21,655 bases of DNA, from the IMG/VR virus record IMGVR_UViG_3300042197_001242, positions 1 to 21,655 of that record, one strand, 5' to 3'. Below the pieces are notes generated by a model. The model did not search any database. It worked only from the letters and a program-made list of their open reading frames with translations, and was not told the origin of the DNA. The translations under genes were made by a program, and so were the position numbers. This DNA is from a virus. Positions 13,602-20,681 of this stretch are shown in pieces. Each line of letters opens with the position of its first letter. The stretch's first letter is position 1.

Positions 13602-14360
13602 ATGGCACTCTGGGGAAATAACGATGCAGTAGGTGCTGGCGGTTTAGTATCTTTAAATTATTCCACCGGCGTTGTAACTGGAAGCGGAACGACTTTTGGT
13701 AATGTTGGCGCTGCTGCAACAGGTGATGTGATTAGGTTTGGATCACGCTCTGGAACATATTTCGGAGATGCAGTAATTGTAGGAATCGCAAGCACAACTC
13801 AATTGACTATTGGATCTACTGCAGGTCTTAGTGGTGCTGCAATTGCATCTACATCGTTTACAGTATCTCAACTTCCTAAGTATACAGTTCTTGATAGTTC
13901 ATTTAGTGCTAAAAATGATTCAGCACCAACACTATCAGCACTTCCTTTTGTAGGAACTGCAACAACTAATGCTGGTATCGGAACAAATATTATTCCGGTT
14001 ACGATTGGAAGTAACGATGTCATCGCTGGAGATACGCTTTTGAATGATGGCAACGATATTATTATCAGCACAATCGGAAGTTCAACAATCTCACTTGCTT
14101 CAACAATTTCAGCAGGAATCGCAACTGGAGCATCATTAACATTTAAGAGATTCTTTGATGGATACGACAAGTATGTTTATGGTGTTGCTGAGGGTGGAAT
14201 GACTGCCTCTACAGGAACAGCATATGACCTAACTCATGAAGGATGGGTTGGTGTTACAACTTATATGGGTTGTGACGGGAACTTAAGAGTTAAGAGTGAA
14301 GTTCTTGTTGCTATGTCTGGAATTACAACTGGCAACGCTCCCGTGTTCCCACCTGCATGA
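13602..14360 (+). CDS. Beta-rich virion structural protein
   Basis: A 252-residue Gly/Ser/Thr/Ala-rich protein starting MALWGNNDAV, an opening I associate with cyanomyovirus virion proteins. It is predicted to be almost all beta strand, with no charged linkers, unlike the preceding late genes. Residues about 38-90 and 135-184 look like two diverged copies of one module: a GDVI/NDVI entry, then a GIASTTQLTI/TIGSSTISLA strand pair, then an A-T/S-F exit. The C-terminal quarter (FDGYDKYVYGVAEGG onward) is distinct. The gene follows a strong late promoter and an SD-like GGAAG before ATG 13602. A role as a decoration, tail or fibre-associated protein is inferred; the exact position in the particle is unknown. 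Confidence 0.8.
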   Translation: MALWGNNDAVGAGGLVSLNYSTGVVTGSGTTFGNVGAAATGDVIRFGSRSGTYFGDAVIVGIASTTQLTIGSTAGLSGAAIASTSFTVSQLPKYTVLDSSFSAKNDSAPTLSALPFVGTATTNAGIGTNIIPVTIGSNDVIAGDTLLNDGNDIIISTIGSSTISLASTISAGIATGASLTFKRFFDGYDKYVYGVAEGGMTASTGTAYDLTHEGWVGVTTYMGCDGNLRVKSEVLVAMSGITTGNAPVFPPA

Positions 14361-14366
14361 TAATAT

Positions 14367-14759
14367 ATGATTTTTAATGAGTTGAATGAGGATAACTTCC
14401 TTTTATTCGCAATTAAATATTATGAAAATCCACAAGCAGTAACGCGAGAGGATTTTGATAAAGACTTAAATCACTTTAAGTATATTAAAAGATTATTGAA
14501 ACGATATAAGAATACTGGTCAGTTAAAAACTCATCTACTTCTTAATCATTTTATTATTCTTTATAATATTTTTGGTGAGGCAACGACTCCTATGCTATTT
14601 TTTAAAATAGAAAAAGAGTTATGGTCTGCTATGAAAACGTTTATTATTTTTTTGGGTAAACTACCGGAATACCCAAAGTGCTATATTCATGATATACAAG
14701 TTGATCTTTACTGTATGTCAGAACTTTATAAAATCTATAATGGAAAAGAAGAAGATTGA
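14367..14759 (+). CDS. Conserved-type cyanophage protein of unknown function, 130 aa
   Basis: A 130-residue mostly helical protein starting MIFNELNEDNFLLFAIKYY. It has a basic helix at 33-52 (FKYIKRLLKRYKNTG), then NHFIILYNIFGEATTPMLFF, and a Cys/Tyr-rich C-terminal part. I recognise the pattern as a small protein common in T4-like cyanophages but know no function. It begins six bases after the virion gene stop without a clear ribosome site. It may therefore be translated from the late transcript, and it overlaps the next gene by 20 nt. It is not predicted to be secreted or to cross a membrane. Confidence 0.85.
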   Translation: MIFNELNEDNFLLFAIKYYENPQAVTREDFDKDLNHFKYIKRLLKRYKNTGQLKTHLLLNHFIILYNIFGEATTPMLFFKIEKELWSAMKTFIIFLGKLPEYPKCYIHDIQVDLYCMSELYKIYNGKEED

Positions 14760-14961
14760 TCGCATCATTCAAATTATTAGAGAAAATATGGTAGTTGGTT
14801 CTGGTGGATTTACTGGAACAGCAGATCCTAAAGGACCTGTGGCTGGTTTTGATCCTGTGATGAGCAAAGTAAAAAAAAGATATATGAAAGGTAAGAGAAA
14901 ACCCTGGCTAGACTACCTAAAATCCCAAAATGGCAGAAGAAATCAAAGTAGCGATTCTTGA
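14740..14961 (+). CDS. 73-aa basic small protein, conserved type
   Basis: This 73-residue protein begins MEKKKIDRIIQIIRE. It contains a Gly/Pro-rich middle (GSGGFTGTADPKGPVAGFDP, about 20-39) and a basic tail (RYMKGKRKPWLDYLKSQ). The upstream in-frame start at 14689 would overlap the previous gene by 71 nt; ATG 14740 gives a 20-nt overlap and a more natural N-terminus. The Gly/Pro-rich motif is familiar from small cyanomyovirus proteins near structural genes. It may be a minor virion component, but this is inference. It overlaps the following gene by 32 nt. Confidence 0.75.
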   Translation: MEKKKIDRIIQIIRENMVVGSGGFTGTADPKGPVAGFDPVMSKVKKRYMKGKRKPWLDYLKSQNGRRNQSSDS

Positions 14962-15313
14962 ACAAAAACTTGAGGATCTAAAAGACATCATCGTAAAAAT
15001 TGATGATGCCATCGAAAAGATGAGTGAGGTAAATAGTAATGTAGGCAAAATGCTTGCCGTTCATGAACAAAGAATTACCAAACAAGAAGAAATTGACAAC
15101 TTACTCTTTGCTAAGATTGACAAACTCCGTGATAAAGTTGACCGGGATTATGACGCACTTGTTACAAGAGTACAAACCATAGAAAAAAGAGTTTGGATGG
15201 CCATCGGTGCTATTGCTTGCATTACCTTCCTGACAAATAATACTCGCATCATAGAAATCTTGACACCAGCACCAGAGGCGTCTATAATAGAGCAGAGAAA
15301 CTTTAAGGTTTAG
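14930..15313 (+). CDS. Coiled-coil protein with C-terminal membrane segment
   Basis: A 127-residue protein. Residues about 5-85 form a long heptad-like coiled coil (LEQKLEDLKDIIVKIDDAIEKM and on). They are followed by a hydrophobic helix at about 89-103 (VWMAIGAIACITFLT) and a short tail. This arrangement of coiled coil plus a tail anchor is common in small phage proteins of unknown role, such as membrane-anchored inhibitors or lysis regulators. No specific assignment is possible. It starts inside the upstream gene (32-nt overlap). Its 3' end contains a consensus sigma-70 promoter that would serve gp61. Confidence 0.8.
   Translation: MAEEIKVAILEQKLEDLKDIIVKIDDAIEKMSEVNSNVGKMLAVHEQRITKQEEIDNLLFAKIDKLRDKVDRDYDALVTRVQTIEKRVWMAIGAIACITFLTNNTRIIEILTPAPEASIIEQRNFKV
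15260..15288 (+). promoter_or_regulatory. Perfect sigma-70-type promoter for gp61-nrdA-nrdB
   Basis: TTGACA at 15260-15265 and TATAAT at 15283-15288 match consensus with a 17-nt spacer. The predicted start near 15295 is about 21 nt before gp61. It lies inside the end of the preceding coding region. Confidence 0.8.
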
Positions 15314-15315
15314 TT

Positions 15316-16284
15316 ATGGATTTTATTGATGTCAAATACATCAATTTGATATCTGCTCGGTTTCAAAAGTTTAAAAAAATAAAGAATAATCTTTATAACT
15401 TTAGATGTCCCATTTGTGGCGATTCTCAAAAGAATAAGAATAAAGCAAGAGGATATCTATATCAAGTAAAAAATAATACAAACTTTAAGTGTCACAACTG
15501 TGGAGTTAATACTTCTTTTAATAATTTCTTAAAGCAGATTGATTCTACAATCTATAAGCAATATACTTTTGAAAAATTTAAAGACGGAAAGACTGGAAAA
15601 AACTTTACTACAAAAGAACCAGTCTTTAGGTTTGATGCGCCTAAATTTAAACCAAAGTTAGATTTGCCAAAAGCATCATCAAATATTGATGCAAAAAAAT
15701 ATTTAGAAAATAGAAAACTTAATCCGGATAAATTTTATTACGCAGATCAATTTAAATCCTGGACAAACTCTTTAAAAGATGTCTTCGATGATACAACTAA
15801 AGATGAACCTAGGATTATTATTCCTTTGTTCTATCAAAATATTCTTGTCGGATTTCAAGGTAGAGCACTTGGTCCAAACAAGATTAAATACATTACCGTA
15901 ATGCTTAACGATGACGCACCAAAAATCTACGGTCTCGATGAGATTGAAAAAAACAAAACTGTATACATCACAGAAGGTCCATTTGATTCCACTTTCATTT
16001 CAAACGCGATTGCTCTTTGCGGAGCTGATGGTGATGTTAGTAAGTGGGGTATTGGTGATTGTGTTTGGATTTATGATAACGAACCAAGGAACGCTGAAAT
16101 CCACTCAAGAATCTCCCGTGTCATCGACAGAGGTGAGAGGGTCGTGATTTGGCCGTCCTTTTTAAGAGAGAAGGATATTAACGATATGATTTTGTCTGGA
16201 CTCGATGTTCAATCTGTGATAGAATCAAATACTTATTCTGGATTAGAAGCAAAACTTAAATTTACCACCTGGAAGAAAATATGA
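15316..16284 (+). CDS. 61: DNA primase gp61
   Basis: T4-type primase that lays RNA primers for lagging-strand synthesis in complex with helicase gp41. The product is 322 residues (T4 about 342). The N-terminal zinc-binding site is C31-x2-C34 and C59-x2-C62 (CPIC ... CHNC). The TOPRIM-type catalytic region has E220 in VYITEGPFDS and an acidic IYDNEP motif at 252-257 (D254, E256). The middle region includes IIIPLFYQNILVGFQGRALG, as in phage and bacterial primases. The gene starts two bases after the upstream stop and overlaps nrdA by four bases (ATGA). It is separated from gene 41 by the entire late block, so primase and helicase would be transcribed from different promoters. Confidence 0.95.
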   Translation: MDFIDVKYINLISARFQKFKKIKNNLYNFRCPICGDSQKNKNKARGYLYQVKNNTNFKCHNCGVNTSFNNFLKQIDSTIYKQYTFEKFKDGKTGKNFTTKEPVFRFDAPKFKPKLDLPKASSNIDAKKYLENRKLNPDKFYYADQFKSWTNSLKDVFDDTTKDEPRIIIPLFYQNILVGFQGRALGPNKIKYITVMLNDDAPKIYGLDEIEKNKTVYITEGPFDSTFISNAIALCGADGDVSKWGIGDCVWIYDNEPRNAEIHSRISRVIDRGERVVIWPSFLREKDINDMILSGLDVQSVIESNTYSGLEAKLKFTTWKKI

Positions 16285-18575
16285 GTAACGGAACAAAGGT
16301 ACAAAAGCGTGATGGTCGAATTGAATCTCTTGACCTAGACAAGATGCATTTGATGGTTGAAGAGGCATGTAAGGGTCTTGCAGGCGTGTCTGCGAGTCAA
16401 GTTGAAATGAAGTCGGGAATTCAGTTTTATAGTGGAATTTCGACTGGAGAGATTCAAGAGATTCTGATTCGTTCTGCTTCTGATTTGATTGATTTGGATC
16501 ATCCAAACTATCAATATGTTGCTGCTCGTCTACTTCTTTTTTCTGTAAGGAAGTCACTTTATGGAAAAATGAAAGAACTTCCACATCTTGAAGAACACAT
16601 TTATACTTGTGTTAATGTTGAAGTTTATGATAACGAAATTTTTAATAAGTACTCTAAAGAAGAGATTGATTCGGCTAACAGTTTTATCAATCATGATCGT
16701 GACATGCTATTCACTTATGCAGGTCTACGTCAGGTCGTTGATAAGTACCTCGTACAGGATAGGAGCAGCGGCGGTGTATATGAAACCCCACAATTTATGT
16801 ACATGATGATTGCTCTGACTATTTTTGCAGAGTATCCAAAAGAAACTAGAATGTCATATGTCAAGAGGTATTATGACGCAATCTCAAAGCACAAAATCAA
16901 CATTCCCACACCTATCATGGCGGGGGTTAGAACTCCACTTCGACAATTTGCTAGCTGTGTCCTTGTTGACGTTGATGACACCCTCGATAGTATCTTTAGC
17001 AGTGATATGGCTATTGGTAGATACGTGTCACAGAGGGCGGGCATCGGTATCAACGCAGGTCGCATCAGGGGTATCAACAGTAAAATCAGAGGTGGAGAAG
17101 TCCAGCACACTGGCGTTGTACCATTTCTCAAAAAGTTTGAAGCAACTGTCCGTTGCTGCACGCAAAATGGTATACGAGGAGGAAGCGCGACGGTCCACTT
17201 CCCAATCTGGCACCAAGAAATCGAAGACATTCTAGTTCTTAAGAATAACAAAGGAACTGAAGATAATCGAGTTCGTAAACTTGACTATTCTATTCAAATT
17301 TCTAAGTTGTTCTATGAAAGATTTATTCAAGACGGTGAAATCACCCTTTTCTCTCCGCATGATGTTCCTGGACTTTATGATTCTTTCGGACTCCCTGAGT
17401 TTGACGACTTATATGTTGCATATGAGAACGATTCGTCCATTCCGAAAAAAGTTATTAGGGCACAAGAACTTATTCTTAATCTTCTTAAAGAAAGGGCTGA
17501 AACAGGTCGTATCTACATCATGAATATTGACCACTGTAATTCTCACTCCTCCTTTAAGGATAAAGTGAGTATGAGTAATCTTTGTCAGGAAATTACTCTA
17601 CCTACAGATCCTCTTCAACATATCGATGGTGGAGGTGAGATTGCCTTATGCATTCTTTCTGCAATTAATGTTGGTAAAGTAAAATCTGATGAAGAACTTG
17701 AGGACCTTTGCGACCTTTCAGTTCGTGGTTTAGACGAGTTGATCGATTATCAAAAATACCCTGTAGTGGCGGCAGAAATCGCCACCAAGGCACGTCGTTC
17801 ACTTGGTATAGGGTTTATTGGTCTAGCACACTATTTGGCAAAACTTGGGTATAACTATTCATCTCAAGAAGCTTGTGATGCTGTCCATGGACTTTCTGAG
17901 TCATTCCAATATTATCTACTAAAAGCATCTAACCAACTTGCCAAGGAAAAGGGATACTGTGAATATTTTGGGCGTACCAAATATTCTGATGGTATTCTTC
18001 CAATTGATACATACAAGAAAGATGTGGATGAAATCTCTTCTATTCCTTACCAGCATGATTGGGAAACACTTAGAAAATCTATTCTTACCTACGGTCTCAG
18101 GCACTCAACACTGTCCGCACAGATGCCATCGGAGAGCAGTTCCGTTGTGTCAAACGCAACCAACGGAATCGAACCACCTAGAGGATACTTGTCCGTTAAA
18201 AAATCAAAGAAAGGGCCTCTTAAACAGATTGTTCCGCAATATCATACTTTAAAAAATAACTATACTCTTTTGTGGGAAATGCCTGACAATCGTGGTTATA
18301 TTAATATTGTTGCTGTGATGCAAAAGTTCTTTGATCAGGCTATTTCTGGTAACTGGAGTTACAATCCAGAGAACTATGATGATAATGAAGTTCCTGTGTC
18401 AGTTATGGCAAATGACTTTTTGACTACATACAAGTACGGGTGGAAAACTTCTTATTACCAAAACACTTACGACATTAAAACTGATGAGGTGATAGAAGAG
18501 AAACCCAATCTTCAAAATTTGCTAAGTGAGTTAAGTTCAGTAGAGGAGGGAGAGTGTGAATCCTGTGCAGTTTAA
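16281..18575 (+). CDS. nrdA: Ribonucleotide reductase class Ia, large subunit NrdA
   Basis: NrdA converts ribonucleotides to deoxyribonucleotides, supplying phage DNA synthesis together with NrdB. The 764-residue protein has an N-terminal ATP-cone-like region (KRDGRIESLDLDKM, about 9-22). Catalytic residues align with E. coli NrdA: C226 in QFASCVLVD, the N433-L-C435-Q-E437 centre, and C457 in GGGEIALCILS. The radical-transfer pair is Y725-Y726 (YYQNTYD), and a C-terminal redox pair C759/C762 (CESC) lies at the tail. It overlaps gp61 by four bases and nrdB by 20. Codons between about 16900 and 17250 are noticeably more GC-rich than the rest of the gene, around the substrate-binding region. Confidence 0.97.
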   Translation: MSNGTKVQKRDGRIESLDLDKMHLMVEEACKGLAGVSASQVEMKSGIQFYSGISTGEIQEILIRSASDLIDLDHPNYQYVAARLLLFSVRKSLYGKMKELPHLEEHIYTCVNVEVYDNEIFNKYSKEEIDSANSFINHDRDMLFTYAGLRQVVDKYLVQDRSSGGVYETPQFMYMMIALTIFAEYPKETRMSYVKRYYDAISKHKINIPTPIMAGVRTPLRQFASCVLVDVDDTLDSIFSSDMAIGRYVSQRAGIGINAGRIRGINSKIRGGEVQHTGVVPFLKKFEATVRCCTQNGIRGGSATVHFPIWHQEIEDILVLKNNKGTEDNRVRKLDYSIQISKLFYERFIQDGEITLFSPHDVPGLYDSFGLPEFDDLYVAYENDSSIPKKVIRAQELILNLLKERAETGRIYIMNIDHCNSHSSFKDKVSMSNLCQEITLPTDPLQHIDGGGEIALCILSAINVGKVKSDEELEDLCDLSVRGLDELIDYQKYPVVAAEIATKARRSLGIGFIGLAHYLAKLGYNYSSQEACDAVHGLSESFQYYLLKASNQLAKEKGYCEYFGRTKYSDGILPIDTYKKDVDEISSIPYQHDWETLRKSILTYGLRHSTLSAQMPSESSSVVSNATNGIEPPRGYLSVKKSKKGPLKQIVPQYHTLKNNYTLLWEMPDNRGYINIVAVMQKFFDQAISGNWSYNPENYDDNEVPVSVMANDFLTTYKYGWKTSYYQNTYDIKTDEVIEEKPNLQNLLSELSSVEEGECESCAV

Positions 18576-19746
18576 AATTTCTTCTACGGAAGAACCACAA
18601 ACAAATATTAAAGGAATGACGGTTTTTAATACTGAACAAGTGAATACTAAAAAGCAACCTATGTTTTTTGGTAAACCCCTTGGGATACAACGATATGATT
18701 CATACAAATATCCTGTATTCGATAAACTGACTACTCAGCAATTGGGATACTTCTGGAGACCCGAAGAGGTGTCTCTTCAGAAGGATCGTGGAGATTATCA
18801 AACACTTCGTCCAGAGCAAAAGCATATCTATACTTCTAACCTGAAGTATCAGATTATGCTTGATTCTATTCAGGGTCGTGGTCCTGGTATGGCATTTATT
18901 CCATATTGCTCTTTGCCAGAACTTGAAGCATGTATGGAGGTGTGGGGATTCATGGAAATGATTCACTCACGTTCATACACATATATCATTAAAAATGTAT
19001 ATTCAGATCCTAGTGAGGTGTTCGACAAAATAGTGACCGATGAACGCATTCTGGAACGTGCCAAAAGCGTTACAGAATCATATGATGACTTTATTCAATC
19101 ATCTCAAGAATATGGTGCTTCTAATATTTGGATGCACAATATTGAAGGAGTTTCATACGCAAAGGAAACACTTAACGATGTTAAACGAAAATTATACAGA
19201 GCAGTCGCAAACGTTAACATTCTTGAAGGTATTCGCTTCTACGTTAGTTTTGCTTGTAGTTTCGCCTTTGGCGAACTTAAGCTTATGGAAGGATCCGCTA
19301 AAATCATCTCTCTTATCGCAAGAGACGAAAATCAACATTTAGCCATTACGCAGAATATTCTGAACAAATGGCGCGATAGTGATGATCCAGAAATGAAGCA
19401 GATTATGAAAGAAGAAGAGGAGTGGACATATAAGATGTTTAATCGTGCCGTAAATGAAGAAAAGCGATGGGCAGATTATCTGTTCAAAGACGGCAGCATG
19501 ATTGGACTTAACGATAAACTTCTTCAACAATATGTTGAGTGGATTGCTAATAGGCGACTTAAGGCAATAGGACTAAAACCTCAATACGACATTTCAGCAA
19601 ACAATAATCCACTTCCTTGGACACAGCACTGGATTTCCTCCAAAGGACTCCAGGTGGCTCCCCAGGAAACAGAAGTAGAAAGTTATGTAGTTGGTGGAAT
19701 CAAACAAGATGTGAAAAAGGACACATTTAGTGGCTTTAAATTGTAA
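18556..19746 (+). CDS. nrdB: Ribonucleotide reductase class Ia, small subunit NrdB, GTG start
   Basis: The diiron-tyrosyl radical subunit that activates NrdA. The 396-residue product aligns well with E. coli NrdB. Iron ligands D103 (MLDSIQGR), E134, H137, E224, E258 and H261 are all present. The radical tyrosine Y141 lies in MIHSRSY, with conserved radical-path and C-terminal contacts (VAPQETEVESY). The start is a GTG at 18556: GGAGG at 18545-18549 sits six bases upstream and no ATG is near. It overlaps the end of nrdA by 20 nt. The first 30 residues are variable and precede MFFGKPLGIQRYD, where similarity to NrdB begins. A terminator follows the stop at 19770. Confidence 0.97.
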   Translation: MNPVQFKISSTEEPQTNIKGMTVFNTEQVNTKKQPMFFGKPLGIQRYDSYKYPVFDKLTTQQLGYFWRPEEVSLQKDRGDYQTLRPEQKHIYTSNLKYQIMLDSIQGRGPGMAFIPYCSLPELEACMEVWGFMEMIHSRSYTYIIKNVYSDPSEVFDKIVTDERILERAKSVTESYDDFIQSSQEYGASNIWMHNIEGVSYAKETLNDVKRKLYRAVANVNILEGIRFYVSFACSFAFGELKLMEGSAKIISLIARDENQHLAITQNILNKWRDSDDPEMKQIMKEEEEWTYKMFNRAVNEEKRWADYLFKDGSMIGLNDKLLQQYVEWIANRRLKAIGLKPQYDISANNNPLPWTQHWISSKGLQVAPQETEVESYVVGGIKQDVKKDTFSGFKL

Positions 19747-19762
19747 TAATACAATTAAAACT

Positions 19763-19770
19763 TATAGATA
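19763..19770 (+). promoter_or_regulatory. Late promoter-like TATAGATA fused to a terminator
   Basis: TATAGATA differs from TATAAATA by one base. It directly abuts the terminator stem, and the predicted start near 19776 falls inside the 5' arm. The same geometry recurs at 21063, which raises confidence. Confidence 0.4.
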
Positions 19771-19796
19771 GAGGAGGTAACCCCTCCTCTTTTTTT
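19770..19796 (+). terminator. Terminator after nrdB
   Basis: An 8-bp perfect stem AGAGGAGG/CCTCCTCT (19770-19777 with 19783-19790) has a five-base loop and seven Ts. The next ATG begins at the base after the last T. Confidence 0.9.
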
Positions 19797-19952
19797 ATGA
19801 TTCACATTACAGATATTTTCTCATTAAAGGCAAAAGTAGAAAAACTTAAATTTAAATTAGACGAAGAATTAATATCAAGCCACGAGAAGTGGATTGCTCA
19901 TAAATATCTGAATCATGTTTTAGATTATATTGATGAGTTGCGATTACGATAA
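19797..19952 (+). CDS. 51-aa small helical protein
   Basis: A 51-residue frame beginning MIHITDIFSLKAKVEKL and ending IDELRLR. It is charged and probably helical with a short coiled-coil stretch. Its ATG directly follows the T tract of the nrdB terminator with no free Shine-Dalgarno; the only GGAGG is in the 5' arm of that hairpin, 20 nt upstream. It overlaps the following GIY-YIG gene by 20 nt. The function is unknown. It is supported by its fit in the gap and its overlap, but the start site context is peculiar. Confidence 0.65.
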   Translation: MIHITDIFSLKAKVEKLKFKLDEELISSHEKWIAHKYLNHVLDYIDELRLR

Positions 19953-20370
19953 TCCGTGGTATTATAATGGAGAGCCTTTTGAATCTAAAGATATTGAAGA
20001 CTATTTTGGATTTGTTTATTTGATAGAAAATAAATTAAACGGTCGGAAATACATAGGTAGAAAATATCTATGGCAATTTAGAACTCCGAAAGGTAAAAGT
20101 CGTAAAGTTAAAACAGAATCAGATTGGAAAAAATACTATGGGTCTTGTCCAGAACTTAAAGAAGACGTTGACAAATTTGGCAGAGAGAATTTTAGTCGAA
20201 CTATCTTATCATTACATAAAACAAAGGGCAAAACAAATTTTGGAGAGACCAGTCAACTCTTCAAGCACGATGTCCTCACAGAATCACTTGACAACGGAGA
20301 ACCAGCATTCTACAATAGCAACATCTTGGGACGGTTCTACCGAAAAGATTATTATGGAAACAACGACTGA
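19933..20370 (+). CDS. GIY-YIG endonuclease-like protein (SegE type)
   Basis: A 145-residue protein with the GIY-YIG nuclease layout. FVYLIE (27-32) stands in for GIY, followed by ENKLNGRKYIG with YIG at 40-42. R43 and further basic residues come next, then SDWKKYYGSCPELKEDVDKFG (63-83), then NFSRTIL, and a likely catalytic E105 in NFGETSQLF. This matches the T4 SegE-type freestanding endonuclease domain rather than an intron-borne homing enzyme, and no DNA-binding tail follows. Such proteins cut DNA at specific sites and spread by homing, but in cyanophages many are fixed accessory genes. ATG 19933 is preferred to the TTG three bases upstream. It overlaps small genes at both ends and carries an internal promoter near its 3' end. 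Confidence 0.85.
   Translation: MSCDYDNPWYYNGEPFESKDIEDYFGFVYLIENKLNGRKYIGRKYLWQFRTPKGKSRKVKTESDWKKYYGSCPELKEDVDKFGRENFSRTILSLHKTKGKTNFGETSQLFKHDVLTESLDNGEPAFYNSNILGRFYRKDYYGNND
20288..20316 (+). promoter_or_regulatory. Sigma-70-type promoter inside the GIY-YIG gene
   Basis: TTGACA at 20288-20293 and TACAAT at 20311-20316 have a 17-nt spacer. The predicted start near 20323 would give the 57-aa gene at 20354 its own transcript. Confidence 0.65.
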
Positions 20371-20527
20371 AGATATTGTCGCGCACGTAAGAGGATGGTC
20401 TCTTGATCGCGCTGCTGACAAAACCGTTGATAGGGAGGATGCCAGAGCAATTCTTGCTGAGTTTTATGAATGGATTGAACCTGAAGATGATGAACTTGAG
20501 ATTGTCTCTCTAGAACCCGAAGATTGA
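20354..20527 (+). CDS. 57-aa acidic small protein
   Basis: A 57-residue strongly acidic protein beginning METTTEDIVAHVRGW and ending SLEPED. It has a helical centre (DREDARAILAEFYEWI). It overlaps the GIY-YIG stop by 17 nt and lies about 31 nt after a predicted start site. It could be a small early inhibitor-type protein by size and charge, but there is no specific evidence. A longer in-frame open stretch begins at 20138 inside the GIY-YIG gene; ATG 20354 is the sensible start. Confidence 0.7.
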   Translation: METTTEDIVAHVRGWSLDRAADKTVDREDARAILAEFYEWIEPEDDELEIVSLEPED

Positions 20528-20552
20528 CAATCTCTAAATATTCACTTATAAT
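20524..20552 (+). promoter_or_regulatory. Perfect sigma-70-type promoter with a late box in its spacer
   Basis: TTGACA at 20524-20529 and TATAAT at 20547-20552 are 17 nt apart. The spacer contains CTAAATA at 20534-20540, matching the late variant seen at 8996 and 13175. The -35 overlaps the stop codon of the 57-aa gene. Early start near 20559; late start near 20546. Confidence 0.8.
20534..20540 (+). promoter_or_regulatory. Late promoter variant CTAAATA
   Basis: CTAAATA within the spacer of the sigma-70-type promoter; the preceding bases TCT match the other two copies. Confidence 0.4.
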
Positions 20553-20555
20553 GTT

Positions 20556-20582
20556 AAGATTCACAACTAAGTGAATCTTTTT
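20556..20582 (+). terminator. Terminator-like hairpin after the 57-aa gene
   Basis: A perfect 9-bp stem (20556-20564 with 20571-20579) with a six-base loop and five Ts. It lies between the promoter at 20524 and the RlpA-like gene, so transcripts from that promoter begin at or inside its 5' arm. Confidence 0.75.
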
Positions 20583-20620
20583 CGCTATGAGACTTTGATT
20601 TTGATTTAGAGCCGTGGAAG

Positions 20621-20665
20621 ATGCCCTTTGAGAAAAGGGTGTACCCCTCTTCTATACGGATGTAG
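20621..20665 (+). other. Leader with 14-codon frame and two exclusive hairpins
   Basis: In the leader of the RlpA-like gene, a 14-codon frame (MPFEKRVYPSSIRM) follows a GGAAG. It spans two alternative hairpins sharing 20634-20639. One is CCCTTT-GAGA-AAAGGG (20624-20639). The other pairs 20631-20639 with 20645-20653 around a five-base loop, with one A-C mismatch. A translated or switching leader is possible but unproven. Confidence 0.35.
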
Positions 20666-20681
20666 AGTTCAACTAATTTTA

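Noticed and set aside
18766-18790. NrdB has EEVS where E. coli NrdB reads EEVD, which looked like loss of the first iron ligand (Asp84).
   Set aside because: Counting 31 residues back from the Glu of the IHSRSY motif shows that the iron-binding Asp is D103 in MLDSIQGR, which is conserved. The EEVS position is not a ligand.
19739-19756. Inverted repeat AATTGTA-ATAA-TACAATT after nrdB as an operator.
   Set aside because: It is AT-rich, weak as a hairpin and single in the window; no matching -35 makes the TACAAT a promoter. There is no further support.
20138-20353. Longer in-frame extension of the 57-aa acidic protein through the GIY-YIG gene.
   Set aside because: It would overlap the nuclease gene over 230 nt in another frame, and the extension has the Ser/Lys-rich composition of a shadow frame. 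ATG 20354 follows a promoter at a sensible distance.
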